Source: Rubrivivax sp.
GTDB lineage: Bacteria; Pseudomonadota; Gammaproteobacteria; Burkholderiales; Burkholderiaceae_C
Reading direction: 5' to 3'
Assembly: GCA_026125665.1 (NCBI GenBank)
Contig: JAHCKS010000007.1
Span: forward strand, 1-64,000
Length of the DNA: 64,000 nt
Of the stretch, positions 42,156 through 51,297 are shown piece after piece; within the stretch, counting starts at the first letter, position 1; every line of letters begins with the position of its first letter. The position numbers and the translations under genes are program-made. The notes beneath the pieces were generated by a model, which was not told the origin of the DNA, searched no databases, and worked only from the letters and a program-made list of their open reading frames with translations.

Positions 42156-43118
42156 TCATGCCGAGGCCGCGCGCAGCCGCGGGTCGATGACCGCGTAGAG
42201 CACGTCGACGAGGAAGTTGACGACCACCACCACCGCCGCCAGCAGCATGACGACGTCGCGCACGACGATGAGGTCGCGGTTGCTGATGGCCTGGAAGACG
42301 AGCCGCCCGATGCCCGGCAGCACGAACACGTTCTCGACCACGATCGTGCCGGTGATGAGGTTGGCGAACTGCAGGCCGGCCACCGTCAGCACCGGGATCA
42401 TCGCGTTGCGCAGCACGTGGCGCCACAGCGCCTGGCGCTTGCTGAGGCCCTTGGCGCGCGCCGTGCGCACGAAGTCCTCGCGCATCACCTCGATCACCGC
42501 CGAGCGCGTGACGCGCGCCAGGATCGCCGCCTGCACGAGCGCCAGCGCGATGGCCGGGAGGATCAGCGCCTGCAGGCCTTCCCACAGGCCGCCGCCTTCG
42601 TCCTCGGTCCAGCCGGGAAAGCCGCCGGCGCTGACCCACTGCAGGTGCACCGCGAACAGCAGGATGAGCAGGATGGCGAACCAGAAGTTCGGGATCGCGA
42701 TGCCGACCTGGCTGGCGGCCATCACGCTGACGTCGCCGAGCCTGTTGTGCCGGGCCGCCGCGTAGAGGCCGAGGCCGAGCGCCAGCACGACCGTGAGCGC
42801 CATCGCCAGCACCGCCAGGGGCAGCGTCACGCGCATGCGCTCGGCGATGAGCTCGGCGGTCGGCGTGTCGTAGCTGATGCTCTGCGCCGTGCGCCCCTGC
42901 AGCCAGCCGCCGACCCAGTCGGCATAACGCGTTGCCGCGGGGCGGTCGAGGCCGAGCTTGGCTTCGAGCGCGGCCACCGACTCGGGGGTCGCCGTCTCGC
43001 CGAGGATGACCTCGGCCGCGTTGCCCGGCAGCAGCTCGAGCACCGCGAAGACGACGAGCGAGGCCACGGCGAGCGTGGCGACGAAGGTGGCGAAGCGCTT
43101 GAGGAGGAAAGGACCCAT
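42156..43118 (-). CDS. oligopeptide ABC transporter permease, OppB/DppB type
   Basis: A 320-residue permease: an N-terminal span (FATFVATLAVASLVVFAVLELLPGNAAEVILG), six spans in all, and the EAA motif RTARAKGLSKRQALWRHVLRNAMIPVLT. First gene of the minus-strand operon oppB-oppC-frnE-oppD-oppF. A region of 140 bases separates it from the divergent aldehyde dehydrogenase and should hold its promoter. Confidence 0.92.
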   Translation of the reverse strand: MGPFLLKRFATFVATLAVASLVVFAVLELLPGNAAEVILGETATPESVAALEAKLGLDRPAATRYADWVGGWLQGRTAQSISYDTPTAELIAERMRVTLPLAVLAMALTVVLALGLGLYAAARHNRLGDVSVMAASQVGIAIPNFWFAILLILLFAVHLQWVSAGGFPGWTEDEGGGLWEGLQALILPAIALALVQAAILARVTRSAVIEVMREDFVRTARAKGLSKRQALWRHVLRNAMIPVLTVAGLQFANLITGTIVVENVFVLPGIGRLVFQAISNRDLIVVRDVVMLLAAVVVVVNFLVDVLYAVIDPRLRAASA

Positions 43119-43258
43119 GAGGCCCGGACGCGGCAGGCGGGAGCGATGTTGGAAGAGCGCGGCCGACCAGGGCGGCCACGGCGGCCGCGGGGCGGCGGCT
43201 CGGCAGCGGTCTATGATGCCCGAAGCCTTGTCAGCGCTGCCGGGCCGCGGCCCGGCCG

Positions 43259-44728
43259 ATGGCCATGAAGCAGATCCCCTTCGACAGCACGCAGGTCTTC
43301 ATCGCGGGCCGGTGGCGCGGCTGCGACTCGGGGCACAGCCTGCCGCTCGCCAACCCTTCGGACGGCAGCGAGCTGACCCGCATCGCGCGCGGCACGCGTG
43401 CGGACGTCGATGCGGCCGTGGCGGCGGCACGTGCCTCGCTGGCCGAGGCCGGCGGCGCCTGGGGCGCGCTGAGCGCCGCCGAGCGCGGCCGCGTGCTGCT
43501 GAAGATGAGCGCCCGCGTGCTCGAGCAGGCCGACGAACTGGCGCGGCTGGAGGCGCTCGATGTCGGCAAGCCGCTGAAGCAGGCGCGGGCCGACGCGGTG
43601 GCGCTGGCGCGCTACCTGGAGTTCTACGGCGGCGCGGCCGACAAGGTGCACGGGCAGACGATCCCGTTCGCCAACGGCTACACCGCGCTGACGCTGCGCG
43701 AGCCGCACGGCGTCACGGCGCACATCGTGCCGTGGAACTACCCGATGCAGATCATCGGCCGCAGCGTCGGCGCCGCGCTGGCGATGGGCAATGCCTGCGT
43801 GCTCAAGCCGGCCGAGGAGGCGTGCCTCACGGCGCTCGCCTTCGCGCGCATCGCGGGCGAAGCGGGCTTGCCGGCCGGCGCGCTGAACGTCGTGCCGGGC
43901 CTCGGCGAGGAAGCCGGCGCGGCGCTCGCGGCGCACCCGGGCATCAACCACATCTCGTTCACCGGCTCGGTGGCCGTGGGCGCGCTGATCCAGGCCGCGG
44001 CGGCGAAGAACGCGGTGCCGGTGACGCTGGAGCTCGGCGGAAAGAGCCCGCAGCTCGTCTTCGCCGACGCCGACCTCGACGCGGCGCTGCCCTTCCTGGT
44101 CAACGCCGGCATCCAGAACGCCGGGCAGACCTGTTCGGCGGCCAGCCGCATCCTCGTCGAGCGGCCGGTGTTCGACGAAGTCGTGCGCCGCATGGCCGAG
44201 CGCTACCGGGCCCTGCGCATCGGGCCGGCGCTCGACGACCTGGACGTCGGCCCGGTGATCTCGGACCGCCAGCGCGAGATCGTGATGGGCTATCTCGAGG
44301 TCGTGAAGTCGAGCGGCCTGAAGGTGGCCGCCCAGGCACCGATGCCCTCGACGCTGCCGCGCGGCGGCTACTACGTGCCGCCGACGCTGGTGGCCGACGT
44401 GAACCCGGCGCACCGCATCGCGCAGGAGGAGATCTTCGGGCCGGTGCAGGCGGTGATCCCGTTCGATGGCGAGGCCGAAGGCGTGGCCATCGCCAACGGC
44501 ACGCCGTACGGCCTGGTCGCGGGGCTGTGGACCCGCGACGGCGGCCGCCAGTGGCGCGTGGCGCGCCGGCTGCAGGCCGGCCAGGTGTTCGTCAACAACT
44601 ACGGCGCCGGCGGCGGCATCGAGCTGCCGTTCGGCGGCGTGAAGCACTCCGGCCACGGTCGCGAGAAGGGCTTCGAGGCGCTCTACGGCTTCTCGGCGCT
44701 GAAGACGATCGCCATCAAGCACGACTGA
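43259..44728 (+). CDS. NAD(P)-dependent aldehyde dehydrogenase
   Basis: A 489-residue ALDH with catalytic C292 (NAGQTCSAA), general base E258 (LELGGKSP) and N160 (IVPWNYP). It oxidises an aldehyde to the acid. The sequence is closest in style to betaine-aldehyde/gamma-aminobutyraldehyde-type members, but substrate cannot be read off. Start ATG 43259 (a second ATG lies two codons on). A short-chain dehydrogenase follows 35 bases later and probably supplies or shares substrate. Confidence 0.9.
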   Translation: MAMKQIPFDSTQVFIAGRWRGCDSGHSLPLANPSDGSELTRIARGTRADVDAAVAAARASLAEAGGAWGALSAAERGRVLLKMSARVLEQADELARLEALDVGKPLKQARADAVALARYLEFYGGAADKVHGQTIPFANGYTALTLREPHGVTAHIVPWNYPMQIIGRSVGAALAMGNACVLKPAEEACLTALAFARIAGEAGLPAGALNVVPGLGEEAGAALAAHPGINHISFTGSVAVGALIQAAAAKNAVPVTLELGGKSPQLVFADADLDAALPFLVNAGIQNAGQTCSAASRILVERPVFDEVVRRMAERYRALRIGPALDDLDVGPVISDRQREIVMGYLEVVKSSGLKVAAQAPMPSTLPRGGYYVPPTLVADVNPAHRIAQEEIFGPVQAVIPFDGEAEGVAIANGTPYGLVAGLWTRDGGRQWRVARRLQAGQVFVNNYGAGGGIELPFGGVKHSGHGREKGFEALYGFSALKTIAIKHD

Positions 44729-44763
44729 GCGAACCGGCGGACAGGCACGAGGAGACGGGCGCG

Positions 44764-45528
44764 ATGCGACTGAAGGGCAAGGTGGCCATCGTCACCGGTG
44801 GCGGTTCGGGCTTCGGCGCGGGCATCGTGCGCAAGTTCGTCGCCGAAGGCGCGCAGGTGGTCGTGGCCGACCTCAACCTCGAAGCGGCGATGGACGTCGC
44901 CGCGGCGGCCGGCGCGGCGGCCCGCGCGCTGCGGGTCGACGTGGCCGATGCCGCCGACGTGCGGCTGATGATGCAGACGGCCGAGCTGCACTTCGGCCGC
45001 CTGGACATCGTCGTCAACAACGCCGGCGTCACGCACCTGCCCGGGCCGCTGGAGAGCGTGAGCGAGGCCGACTTCGACCGCATCGTCGCGGTCAACATGA
45101 AGGCGATCTACTACGCGATGCGCGAGGCGGTGCCGCGGCTGAAGGCCAACGCGCCGGGCGCCGGCGGCATCCGTGGCGTGGTGCTGAACATGGCCAGCAC
45201 GGCCGGCGTGAGCCCGCGGCCGCGCCTGGGTTGGTACAACGCGAGCAAGGGCTGGGTCATCACCGCCACGCGCGCCAACGCGGTGGAGCTGGCGCCGTTC
45301 GGCATCCGCGTCGTCGCGCTCAACCCGGTGGCCGGCGAGACGCCGCTGCTGAAGAGCTTCATGGGCGAGGACACGCCCGAGGTGCGGGCGAAGTTCCTCT
45401 CGACGATCCCGCTCGGGCGCTTCTCTCAGCCCGAGGACCTGGGCAACGCCGCGTGTTTCCTCTGCAGCGACGAGGCGAGCATGATCACCGGCGTGTGCAT
45501 GGAAGTCGACGGCGGGCGCTGCATCTAG
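44764..45528 (+). CDS. short-chain dehydrogenase/reductase
   Basis: A 254-residue classical SDR: cofactor motif TGGGSGFG (11-18), NNAG, and catalytic S145, Y158, K162 (YNASK). The acidic D36 after the second strand (VVVADLN) favours NAD. It probably oxidises an alcohol and makes a two-step pathway with the aldehyde dehydrogenase. The C-terminal GVCMEVDGGRCI is usual for 3-oxoacyl-reductase-like members. Confidence 0.88.
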   Translation: MRLKGKVAIVTGGGSGFGAGIVRKFVAEGAQVVVADLNLEAAMDVAAAAGAAARALRVDVADAADVRLMMQTAELHFGRLDIVVNNAGVTHLPGPLESVSEADFDRIVAVNMKAIYYAMREAVPRLKANAPGAGGIRGVVLNMASTAGVSPRPRLGWYNASKGWVITATRANAVELAPFGIRVVALNPVAGETPLLKSFMGEDTPEVRAKFLSTIPLGRFSQPEDLGNAACFLCSDEASMITGVCMEVDGGRCI

Positions 45529-45573
45529 CGCCGTCTGCGGCGCCGGCCGCGCGCCTGGGGCGCCGTGTCGGCG

Positions 45574-45825
45574 TCAGGCGGCGAGGTGGCGGTCGGCGGC
45601 CGCGTACAGGTCGGCCGCGAGGGCCGGGTCGACCTTGCTGATGCCGGCGGCGACACGGCGCAGCCCGGCGGCTTCCTCGGCGCGCTGGCGCCGCAGCCGG
45701 CGCTCGACATCGGCTTCGCTGGGCGGCTCGAACAGGCGCAGCAGCGCGGCGAAGGCGTTGGCGGCCCACTCCGCGCCGCGCGGCGTGGCGACGGGGGCGG
45801 GGGCTAGCAGGGTGATCTGGCTCAC
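45574..45825 (-). CDS. small hypothetical protein
   Basis: An 83-residue protein. The GTG at 45825 has GAGGA six bases upstream and is preferred over the GTG at 45843. It has WAANAFAALLRLF near residue 20 and a helical C-terminus (VAAGISKVDPALAADLYAAAD). Comparable short unknown proteins are common in Burkholderiales. The 178 bases before it contain an AT-rich patch (TTGAAATATTGG on this strand) that may hold its promoter. Confidence 0.55.
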   Translation of the reverse strand: MSQITLLAPAPVATPRGAEWAANAFAALLRLFEPPSEADVERRLRRQRAEEAAGLRRVAAGISKVDPALAADLYAAADRHLAA

Positions 45826-46021
45826 GGTGGATCCTCGGGCCACACCCCGGCACTGGGGGCGGCTTGTCTGTTGTCGGCGTCCCGACCCGAGACATTAGGG
45901 TTACCACCAATATTTCAAGGCGCCCCGGCCCTTGAGGCGCACTCGCGCACCAAATCGGGGCGAAACGGCAGGAACTCGCCGACGCGCCCGGGCGGCGAGC
46001 CGGCTGGCGGGGGCGGGCCGC

Positions 46022-47215
46022 CTACTCGATCACCGCGGCCATCGCCCGGGCCGTGCGCTCGACGTTCCCGGTGTTGAGGCCGGCCACGCAGATGCGGCCC
46101 GAGCGGATGAGGTAGACGCCGAACTCCTCGCGCAGGCGGTCCACCTGCGCTGCCGAGAGCCCCGTGTAGCTGAACATGCCGCGCTGGCTGAGGAAGTAGC
46201 CGAAGTCGCGGCCGGGCTTCATCGCGCAGAGCGTGGCGTGCAGGCTCTTGCGCATCGCCTGGATGCGCTCGCGCATGGCCGCCACGTCGGCCTCCCAGGC
46301 GCTGCGCAGCGGCGGCTCCGTGAGCACGCGGCTCACGATGCCGGCGGCGTGGATGCCCGGGCTCGAGTAGTTGCGGCGCACGGTGGCCTTCAGCTGCCCG
46401 AGTGCCAGCTCGGCTTCGGCGGCGCTGCCGCACACGAGCGACAGCGCGCCGGCGCGCTCGCCGTAGACGCTCATGCTCTTGGAGAAGGAGTTGGCGACGA
46501 AGAACACGAGCCCGCTGTCGGCGAGCAGCCGCACCGCGTAGGCGTCCTCGGCGATGCCGTCGCCGTAGCCCTGGTAGGCGAGGTCGAGGTAGGGCAACAC
46601 CTCGCGCTGCTGCAGCAGCGACACCAGTTCGCGCCATTGCTCGCGGCTGAGGTCGACGCCGGTGGGGTTGTGGCAGCAGGCGTGCAGCAGCACGACGCTG
46701 CGCGCCGGCAGGCGCGAGATCGCCTCGCGCATGGCGTCGAAGCGCACGCCGCCGGTGGCGGGGTCGTAGTAGGGGTAGGTGTGCACGGCGACGCCGGCGC
46801 CTTCGAACATCGCGCGGTGGTTGTCCCAGCTCGGGTCGCTCATCCACATCTGGCTCTCGGGCAGCCAGCGCTTGATGAAGTCGGCGCCGACCTTCAGCCC
46901 GCCGCTGGAGCCGATGGTCTGCAGCGTGGCGATGCGGCCGGCCTTCACCGCCGGGTGGCCGGCGCCGAAGAGCAGGTGCTGCACCGCTTCGCGCATCGCC
47001 GGGGAGCCCTCGATCGGCAGGTAGGGCTTGGCGCCGCCCTCGGCGAGCATCTTTGCCTCGGCGTCGCGCACGCACTGCAGAACCGGGATGCGGCCGGCGT
47101 CGTCGAAGTAGATGCCGATCGACAGGTTGACCTTGTGCGGCCGCGGGTCCTCCAGGAACGCCTCGTTGAGGCTGAGGATCGGGTCGCCGGCGTACGGCTC
47201 GAGGTGCTGGAACAT
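46022..47215 (-). CDS. aromatic/aspartate aminotransferase
   Basis: A 397-residue class I aminotransferase with the PLP lysine K246 in SFSKSMSVYGERAG, the substrate Arg region RICVAGLNTGN near the C-terminus and CHNPTGVD (residues 181-188). It matches the TyrB/AspC subgroup and exchanges amino groups between aromatic or acidic amino acids and 2-oxoacids. Start ATG 47215. The glutathione peroxidase gene lies directly upstream on the same strand (37 bases). Confidence 0.92.
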   Translation of the reverse strand: MFQHLEPYAGDPILSLNEAFLEDPRPHKVNLSIGIYFDDAGRIPVLQCVRDAEAKMLAEGGAKPYLPIEGSPAMREAVQHLLFGAGHPAVKAGRIATLQTIGSSGGLKVGADFIKRWLPESQMWMSDPSWDNHRAMFEGAGVAVHTYPYYDPATGGVRFDAMREAISRLPARSVVLLHACCHNPTGVDLSREQWRELVSLLQQREVLPYLDLAYQGYGDGIAEDAYAVRLLADSGLVFFVANSFSKSMSVYGERAGALSLVCGSAAEAELALGQLKATVRRNYSSPGIHAAGIVSRVLTEPPLRSAWEADVAAMRERIQAMRKSLHATLCAMKPGRDFGYFLSQRGMFSYTGLSAAQVDRLREEFGVYLIRSGRICVAGLNTGNVERTARAMAAVIE

Positions 47216-47252
47216 GGGCTGGCTCTCTGCTTGCGGGCTCGGGCGGGCGGGC

Positions 47253-47753
47253 TCAGGCCGGCACCGGCGCGGCGAGCGCCGCCTCGATGTCGCTGCGAAG
47301 AGACTCCGGGGCCTCGTTCGGGGCATAGCGCTTGATGACCCGGCCGTCGCGGCCGACCAGGAACTTCGTGAAGTTCCACTTCACCGCCTCGCTGCCGAGC
47401 ACGCCGGGCGCCTCGGACTTGAGCCACTTCCACAGCGGGTGCGCCTCGTCGCCGTTGACCTGCACCTTGGCCATCATCGGGAAGCTGACGCCGTAGTTCA
47501 TCTCGCAGAACGAAGCGATTTCGTCATTGCTGCCGGGGTCCTGCGCGCCGAACTCGTTGCTCGGGAAGCCGACGACGACAAGACCGCGGTCGCCATAGTC
47601 GCGCCAGAGCTGCTCGAGACCCTTGAACTGCGGCGTGAAGCCGCAGGCGCTGGCCGTGTTCACCACCAGCAGCACCTTGCCGCGCTGGCTGGCGAAGTGC
47701 GCGGGCTTGCCCGCGATCGACAGCGACTGGAAGTCGTGAATCGTGCCCGGCAT
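47253..47753 (-). CDS. glutathione peroxidase family protein
   Basis: A 166-residue peroxidase with the catalytic Cys in NTASACGFTPQ, Gln in FPSNEFGAQDPG, and Trp in KWNFTKFLV. ATG 47753 has CAGGAG upstream. It reduces peroxides using thioredoxin or glutathione. It is Cys-dependent, not selenocysteine-dependent, and standard in length. Confidence 0.92.
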   Translation of the reverse strand: MPGTIHDFQSLSIAGKPAHFASQRGKVLLVVNTASACGFTPQFKGLEQLWRDYGDRGLVVVGFPSNEFGAQDPGSNDEIASFCEMNYGVSFPMMAKVQVNGDEAHPLWKWLKSEAPGVLGSEAVKWNFTKFLVGRDGRVIKRYAPNEAPESLRSDIEAALAAPVPA

Positions 47754-47936
47754 GGCGATGCTCCTGACAAGGCGGTGGTGTCGGCTGGAAAGGTGGATCG
47801 TAGCGGCGTGCCCCGGCCGGGTCGCGGGCATCGACTTTCGTGGCAAGTGGCGCACCGTGCCGCCGTGCCGTCCACCGGCCGGGCGATTGACGCCGCGGCG
47901 GGGCCGCCGCACGATGCCTGCGCCACTCCCGTGCCC

Positions 47937-48851
47937 ATGACGCACCTGCACCACCGCATCGCGTTGCTCGGCTTCAGTGCCTTCGAGCGCAACACGCTCG
48001 CCTCGTACTTCCGCCTGGCCAGCACGCGCGAGCCGCGCTACGACCTCGTGTCGGCGCTCGCCGACGCGGACTTCGTCGTCGCCGACGCCGACCACGGCCC
48101 CTCGGTGCAGGTGGTGCTGGCCGGCGAGCGCCTGCCGGAGACGGTGTTCGTCGGCGCCCGCGCGCCGCAAGGGGCCATCGCGTGGATGGCGCGGCCGATC
48201 GACCCGTTGCGCGTGCTGCGCGAGCTCGACGTGCTGGCCGCGCGCCGCCTGCCGCCGCCGGCCGGGCGCCGCCCGGGCCATGCATCGGCGGCCGGGCTGC
48301 CCGCGGAGGCGGCGAACCGCCGCCGCACCGTCATCCAGCCGGCGCGCCCGCAGCGGCCGGAGCCGCCGGCCCACCTGCTGCTGCCGGCCGAGGAGCCGCT
48401 CGACCTGATGCTTCCCGACCTGCAGGAAGCGCCGCCGGCCCGCGGAAGCGCACCCAGCACGGCACTGCTCGTCGACGACAGCGACATCGCGCTGCGCTTC
48501 CTGCAGAAGAAGCTGGTGCCCTTCGGCCTTCTCACGCACACCGCGACGCACAGCGACGCGGCGCTGGAGCGGCTGGCGCGCCAGCGCTACGACTTCGTCT
48601 TCCTCGACATGGAGCTGGGCGATGCCAGCCCGCTCGACGGCCTCGGCCTGTGCCAGCTCATCAAGCGCGAGACGGCCGAGGCGAACGTGGTGATGGTCAC
48701 CGCGCACCACACCGAGCTCGACCGCGTGCGCGGCGCGCTCGCCGGCTGCGACGGTTTCCTCGGCAAGCCGCTGGACGACGAGGAGCTGGCGCTGTACCTG
48801 GCCCGGCACGGCGTGCGGCCTGCGGCCAACGCCGGCCGGGCGCCTTCCTGA
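47937..48851 (+). CDS. response regulator with a degenerate first receiver
   Basis: A 304-residue protein. The C-terminal receiver (about 175-300) is complete: DDSD at its start, the phosphorylatable Asp in FVFLDMELGD, MVTAHH and GKPLDDEEL. Residues 1-110 look like another receiver that has lost its active site (DFVVADADHGPSV, AWMARPIDPLRVLREL, Arg where Lys is expected). A Pro-rich linker separates them. There is no output domain, so it may act by protein contact as in chemotaxis- or motility-type adaptors. Confidence 0.8.
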   Translation: MTHLHHRIALLGFSAFERNTLASYFRLASTREPRYDLVSALADADFVVADADHGPSVQVVLAGERLPETVFVGARAPQGAIAWMARPIDPLRVLRELDVLAARRLPPPAGRRPGHASAAGLPAEAANRRRTVIQPARPQRPEPPAHLLLPAEEPLDLMLPDLQEAPPARGSAPSTALLVDDSDIALRFLQKKLVPFGLLTHTATHSDAALERLARQRYDFVFLDMELGDASPLDGLGLCQLIKRETAEANVVMVTAHHTELDRVRGALAGCDGFLGKPLDDEELALYLARHGVRPAANAGRAPS

Positions 48852-48858
48852 TCCGGCC

Positions 48859-49791
48859 TCACTCCCGCGCCGCCAGCAGCGCCGCGCCGACGATCAGCGC
48901 GGCGCCGAGCGCCAGCCGCGGGGTCACCTCGCCCGCGTCCAGGGCCACGGCGCTGGCGCTGGCGAACAGCACCTCGCTCACCATGACCACGGCGGTGACG
49001 TTGGCCGGCACGCGCGCCGCGCCGTACTGCAGCGCGAGGTTGCCGGCCAGGAACCACAGCGCCAGCAACGCCACGCCCGGGCCCCAGGCCGGCGCCGGCC
49101 CGGGCCAGGGCACCTGGGCCACCAGCCCGAGGCCGAGCGCCAGTGCACCGGCGACGAGCGCGCCACCGACGAACATCGCGAGCGCGCGTGCCGTCTCGGG
49201 CGCGGCCGCCTCGCGCCGCAGCAGCACGTTGGTCAGCGCAAAGGTGAAGCCGCCCGCGAGCCCCAGCCACTCGGCCAGCGTGTGCGGCACCGGCCAGCGC
49301 GGGGTGCCGCCGCCGGCGGCGGCGCCGTCCGGCCACAACACGACGGCTGCGCCGGCAAGCGCCAGCGCCAGGCGAACGAGTGCGCCGCGGGTCAGCGGCT
49401 CGTGCAGCAGCACGCGTGCCAGCAGCACCGCCCACAGCGGCATCAGGTAGAACAGCAGCACGACGCGCACGACGTCGCCCACTGTCACGCCCCAGTTGAA
49501 GCTGGCGTTGGTGGCGCCGGCGGCGAGCCCCAGCCACCACAGCGCCGGCGCGCGCAGCAGCTGCACCCAGGCGCGCGGGCGCGCCAGCGTGATGACGAGC
49601 GCACCGAGCGCGAAGACGATCACCGTCGTCCACAGCGGGTGCAGGCCGCGGTCGCCGAGCTCGCGCAACGGCCACCACGAGACGCCCCAGGCGAAGGCGT
49701 TGAACAGCAGCCCGGCGATCGCCAGGCGCGAACGTCGCGTGCCGGGCCCGCCCGCGGCTGCCGCCGGGGCCTGCGGGGCCTGAGTGCCCAC
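48859..49791 (-). CDS. EamA-family drug/metabolite transporter
   Basis: A 310-residue membrane protein with ten hydrophobic spans in two EamA repeats (AIAGLLFNAFAWGVSWWPLRELG at the start, then GVALLALWFLAGNLALQYGAARV in the second half). Such carriers export amino acids or metabolites. Single gene, convergent with the response regulator; it follows lplT on the same strand with three bases between. Confidence 0.85.
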   Translation of the reverse strand: MGTQAPQAPAAAAGGPGTRRSRLAIAGLLFNAFAWGVSWWPLRELGDRGLHPLWTTVIVFALGALVITLARPRAWVQLLRAPALWWLGLAAGATNASFNWGVTVGDVVRVVLLFYLMPLWAVLLARVLLHEPLTRGALVRLALALAGAAVVLWPDGAAAGGGTPRWPVPHTLAEWLGLAGGFTFALTNVLLRREAAAPETARALAMFVGGALVAGALALGLGLVAQVPWPGPAPAWGPGVALLALWFLAGNLALQYGAARVPANVTAVVMVSEVLFASASAVALDAGEVTPRLALGAALIVGAALLAARE

Positions 49792-49794
49792 CGC

Positions 49795-51072
49795 TCAGTG
49801 CCCGTCGGTGCGCGCGATCGCCAGCAGGTGGTCGACCTCGGCGCGGTGGCGCTGCAGGTTGCGGGCGTGCCAGCGGCGGATGAGCTCCATCGTGCCGGCC
49901 ACCGTGAGGCCGAAGATGGTGATGGCGCCGAAGGCCGACAGGCCGAAGCGCGTCATGCCGGCGTAGAACGCGCCGAGGCCGAGGATGCAGGCCTGCTCGT
50001 TGAAGTTCTGCACGGCGATCGAGCGGCCGGCGCCCATCAGGTTGTGGCCGCGGTGCTGCAGCAGCGCGTTCATCGGCACGACGAGGAAGCCGCCGAGCGC
50101 GCCGAGCAGCGTCAGGAACGGTGCCGCCACCCAGACGTTGTCGATGAACACCATGCCGATGACGAGCACGCCCATGCCGATGCCCAGCGGGATGACCGAG
50201 GTCGCGCGGTCGAGCTTCATCATCACCGTGGCCACCACGGCGCCCAGCGCCGTGCCGATGGCCACCACACCCACCAGGCGCGACGCCTGCGTCGTGTCGT
50301 AGGCGAGCGCCGCCGCCGCCCAGGCGAGCACGATGTAGCGCAGGTTGCCCGCGACGCCCCAGAACAGCGTCGTCGTGGCGAGCGAGATCTGCCCCAGCTT
50401 GTCGTGCCACAGGCGCGAGTTGCAGTCGGCGAAGTCGCGCACGACCTCGGGCAGCCTGGGGTTGAACGGGATCAGCGGCGCCTCGGTGCGCGGGATGTAG
50501 AGGTTGAAGATCGCGGCGACGACGTAGATGAAGACGATGACGCTGATCGCCGCTTCGGGCGGGGTGTCGATGCCGAGGTCCAGCACCGGGAAATCCACGC
50601 CCAGCAGCATGGCCGCCACGCGCGCGCCGACGAGCTGGCCGCCGAGCAGCACGCCGAGGATGATCGAGGCGATCGTCAGGCCCTCGATCCAGCCGTTGGC
50701 CTTCACCAGTTGCGAGGCGGGCAGCAGCTCGGTGAGGATGCCGTATTTGGCCGGCGAGTACGCCGCCGCGCCGAGCCCCACGACGGCGTAGGCCAGCAGG
50801 GGGTGCGAGCCGAACAGCATCATCAGGCAGCCGACGATCTTGATGCTGTTGGAGACGAACATCACGCGCCCCTTCGGGATGCAGTCGGCGAAGGCGCCGA
50901 CGAAAGGCGCGAGCACGACGTAGAAGAGGGCGAACATCGGCACCAGCGCCGCGCGCTGCCACTCGGCGGCGCCGCCGCTGCGCAGCAGTTCGACCGCACC
51001 CACGAACAAGGCGTTGTCGGCCAGCGAGCTGAAGAACTGCGCCGACATGATGGTGGAGAAGCCTTTTTTCAT
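49795..51072 (-). CDS. lplT: lysophospholipid transporter LplT
   Basis: A 425-residue MFS protein from ATG 51072. The N-terminus FSTIMSAQFFSSLADNALFVGAVELL and VGLGAAAYSPAKYGILTELLP are characteristic of LplT, which flips lysophospholipids into the inner leaflet for re-acylation. Twelve hydrophobic segments are visible. The acyltransferase Aas, its usual partner, is not in the window. It is divergent from alr. Confidence 0.9.
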   Translation of the reverse strand: MKKGFSTIMSAQFFSSLADNALFVGAVELLRSGGAAEWQRAALVPMFALFYVVLAPFVGAFADCIPKGRVMFVSNSIKIVGCLMMLFGSHPLLAYAVVGLGAAAYSPAKYGILTELLPASQLVKANGWIEGLTIASIILGVLLGGQLVGARVAAMLLGVDFPVLDLGIDTPPEAAISVIVFIYVVAAIFNLYIPRTEAPLIPFNPRLPEVVRDFADCNSRLWHDKLGQISLATTTLFWGVAGNLRYIVLAWAAAALAYDTTQASRLVGVVAIGTALGAVVATVMMKLDRATSVIPLGIGMGVLVIGMVFIDNVWVAAPFLTLLGALGGFLVVPMNALLQHRGHNLMGAGRSIAVQNFNEQACILGLGAFYAGMTRFGLSAFGAITIFGLTVAGTMELIRRWHARNLQRHRAEVDHLLAIARTDGH

Positions 51073-51297
51073 CGCGTGCGGCGCGCAGGCGCGACGGGGC
51101 ATCGCGCTGGGGCGGGCCGCGGCTCGTTGCCGCGCGCCCGCCGCCCTGGTCTCCTCAGGGACGTTCGGGGGGTGCCTCGAAGGGGCGGCGGTTTATAGCA
51201 CGCGCCTTCCCGCGGGCAGGCCGATGCCAGAATCGGCGCCACCCTCGTGCACCCCGCGCTCCGGGGGTCGCGCGGCAGCGAACAACCGCCCCGGCAG

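Noticed and set aside
42958-45528. A single very long frame covering two genes
   Set aside because: It is an artefact of high GC: the aldehyde dehydrogenase is read in another frame and only the last 255 codons are the real SDR gene.
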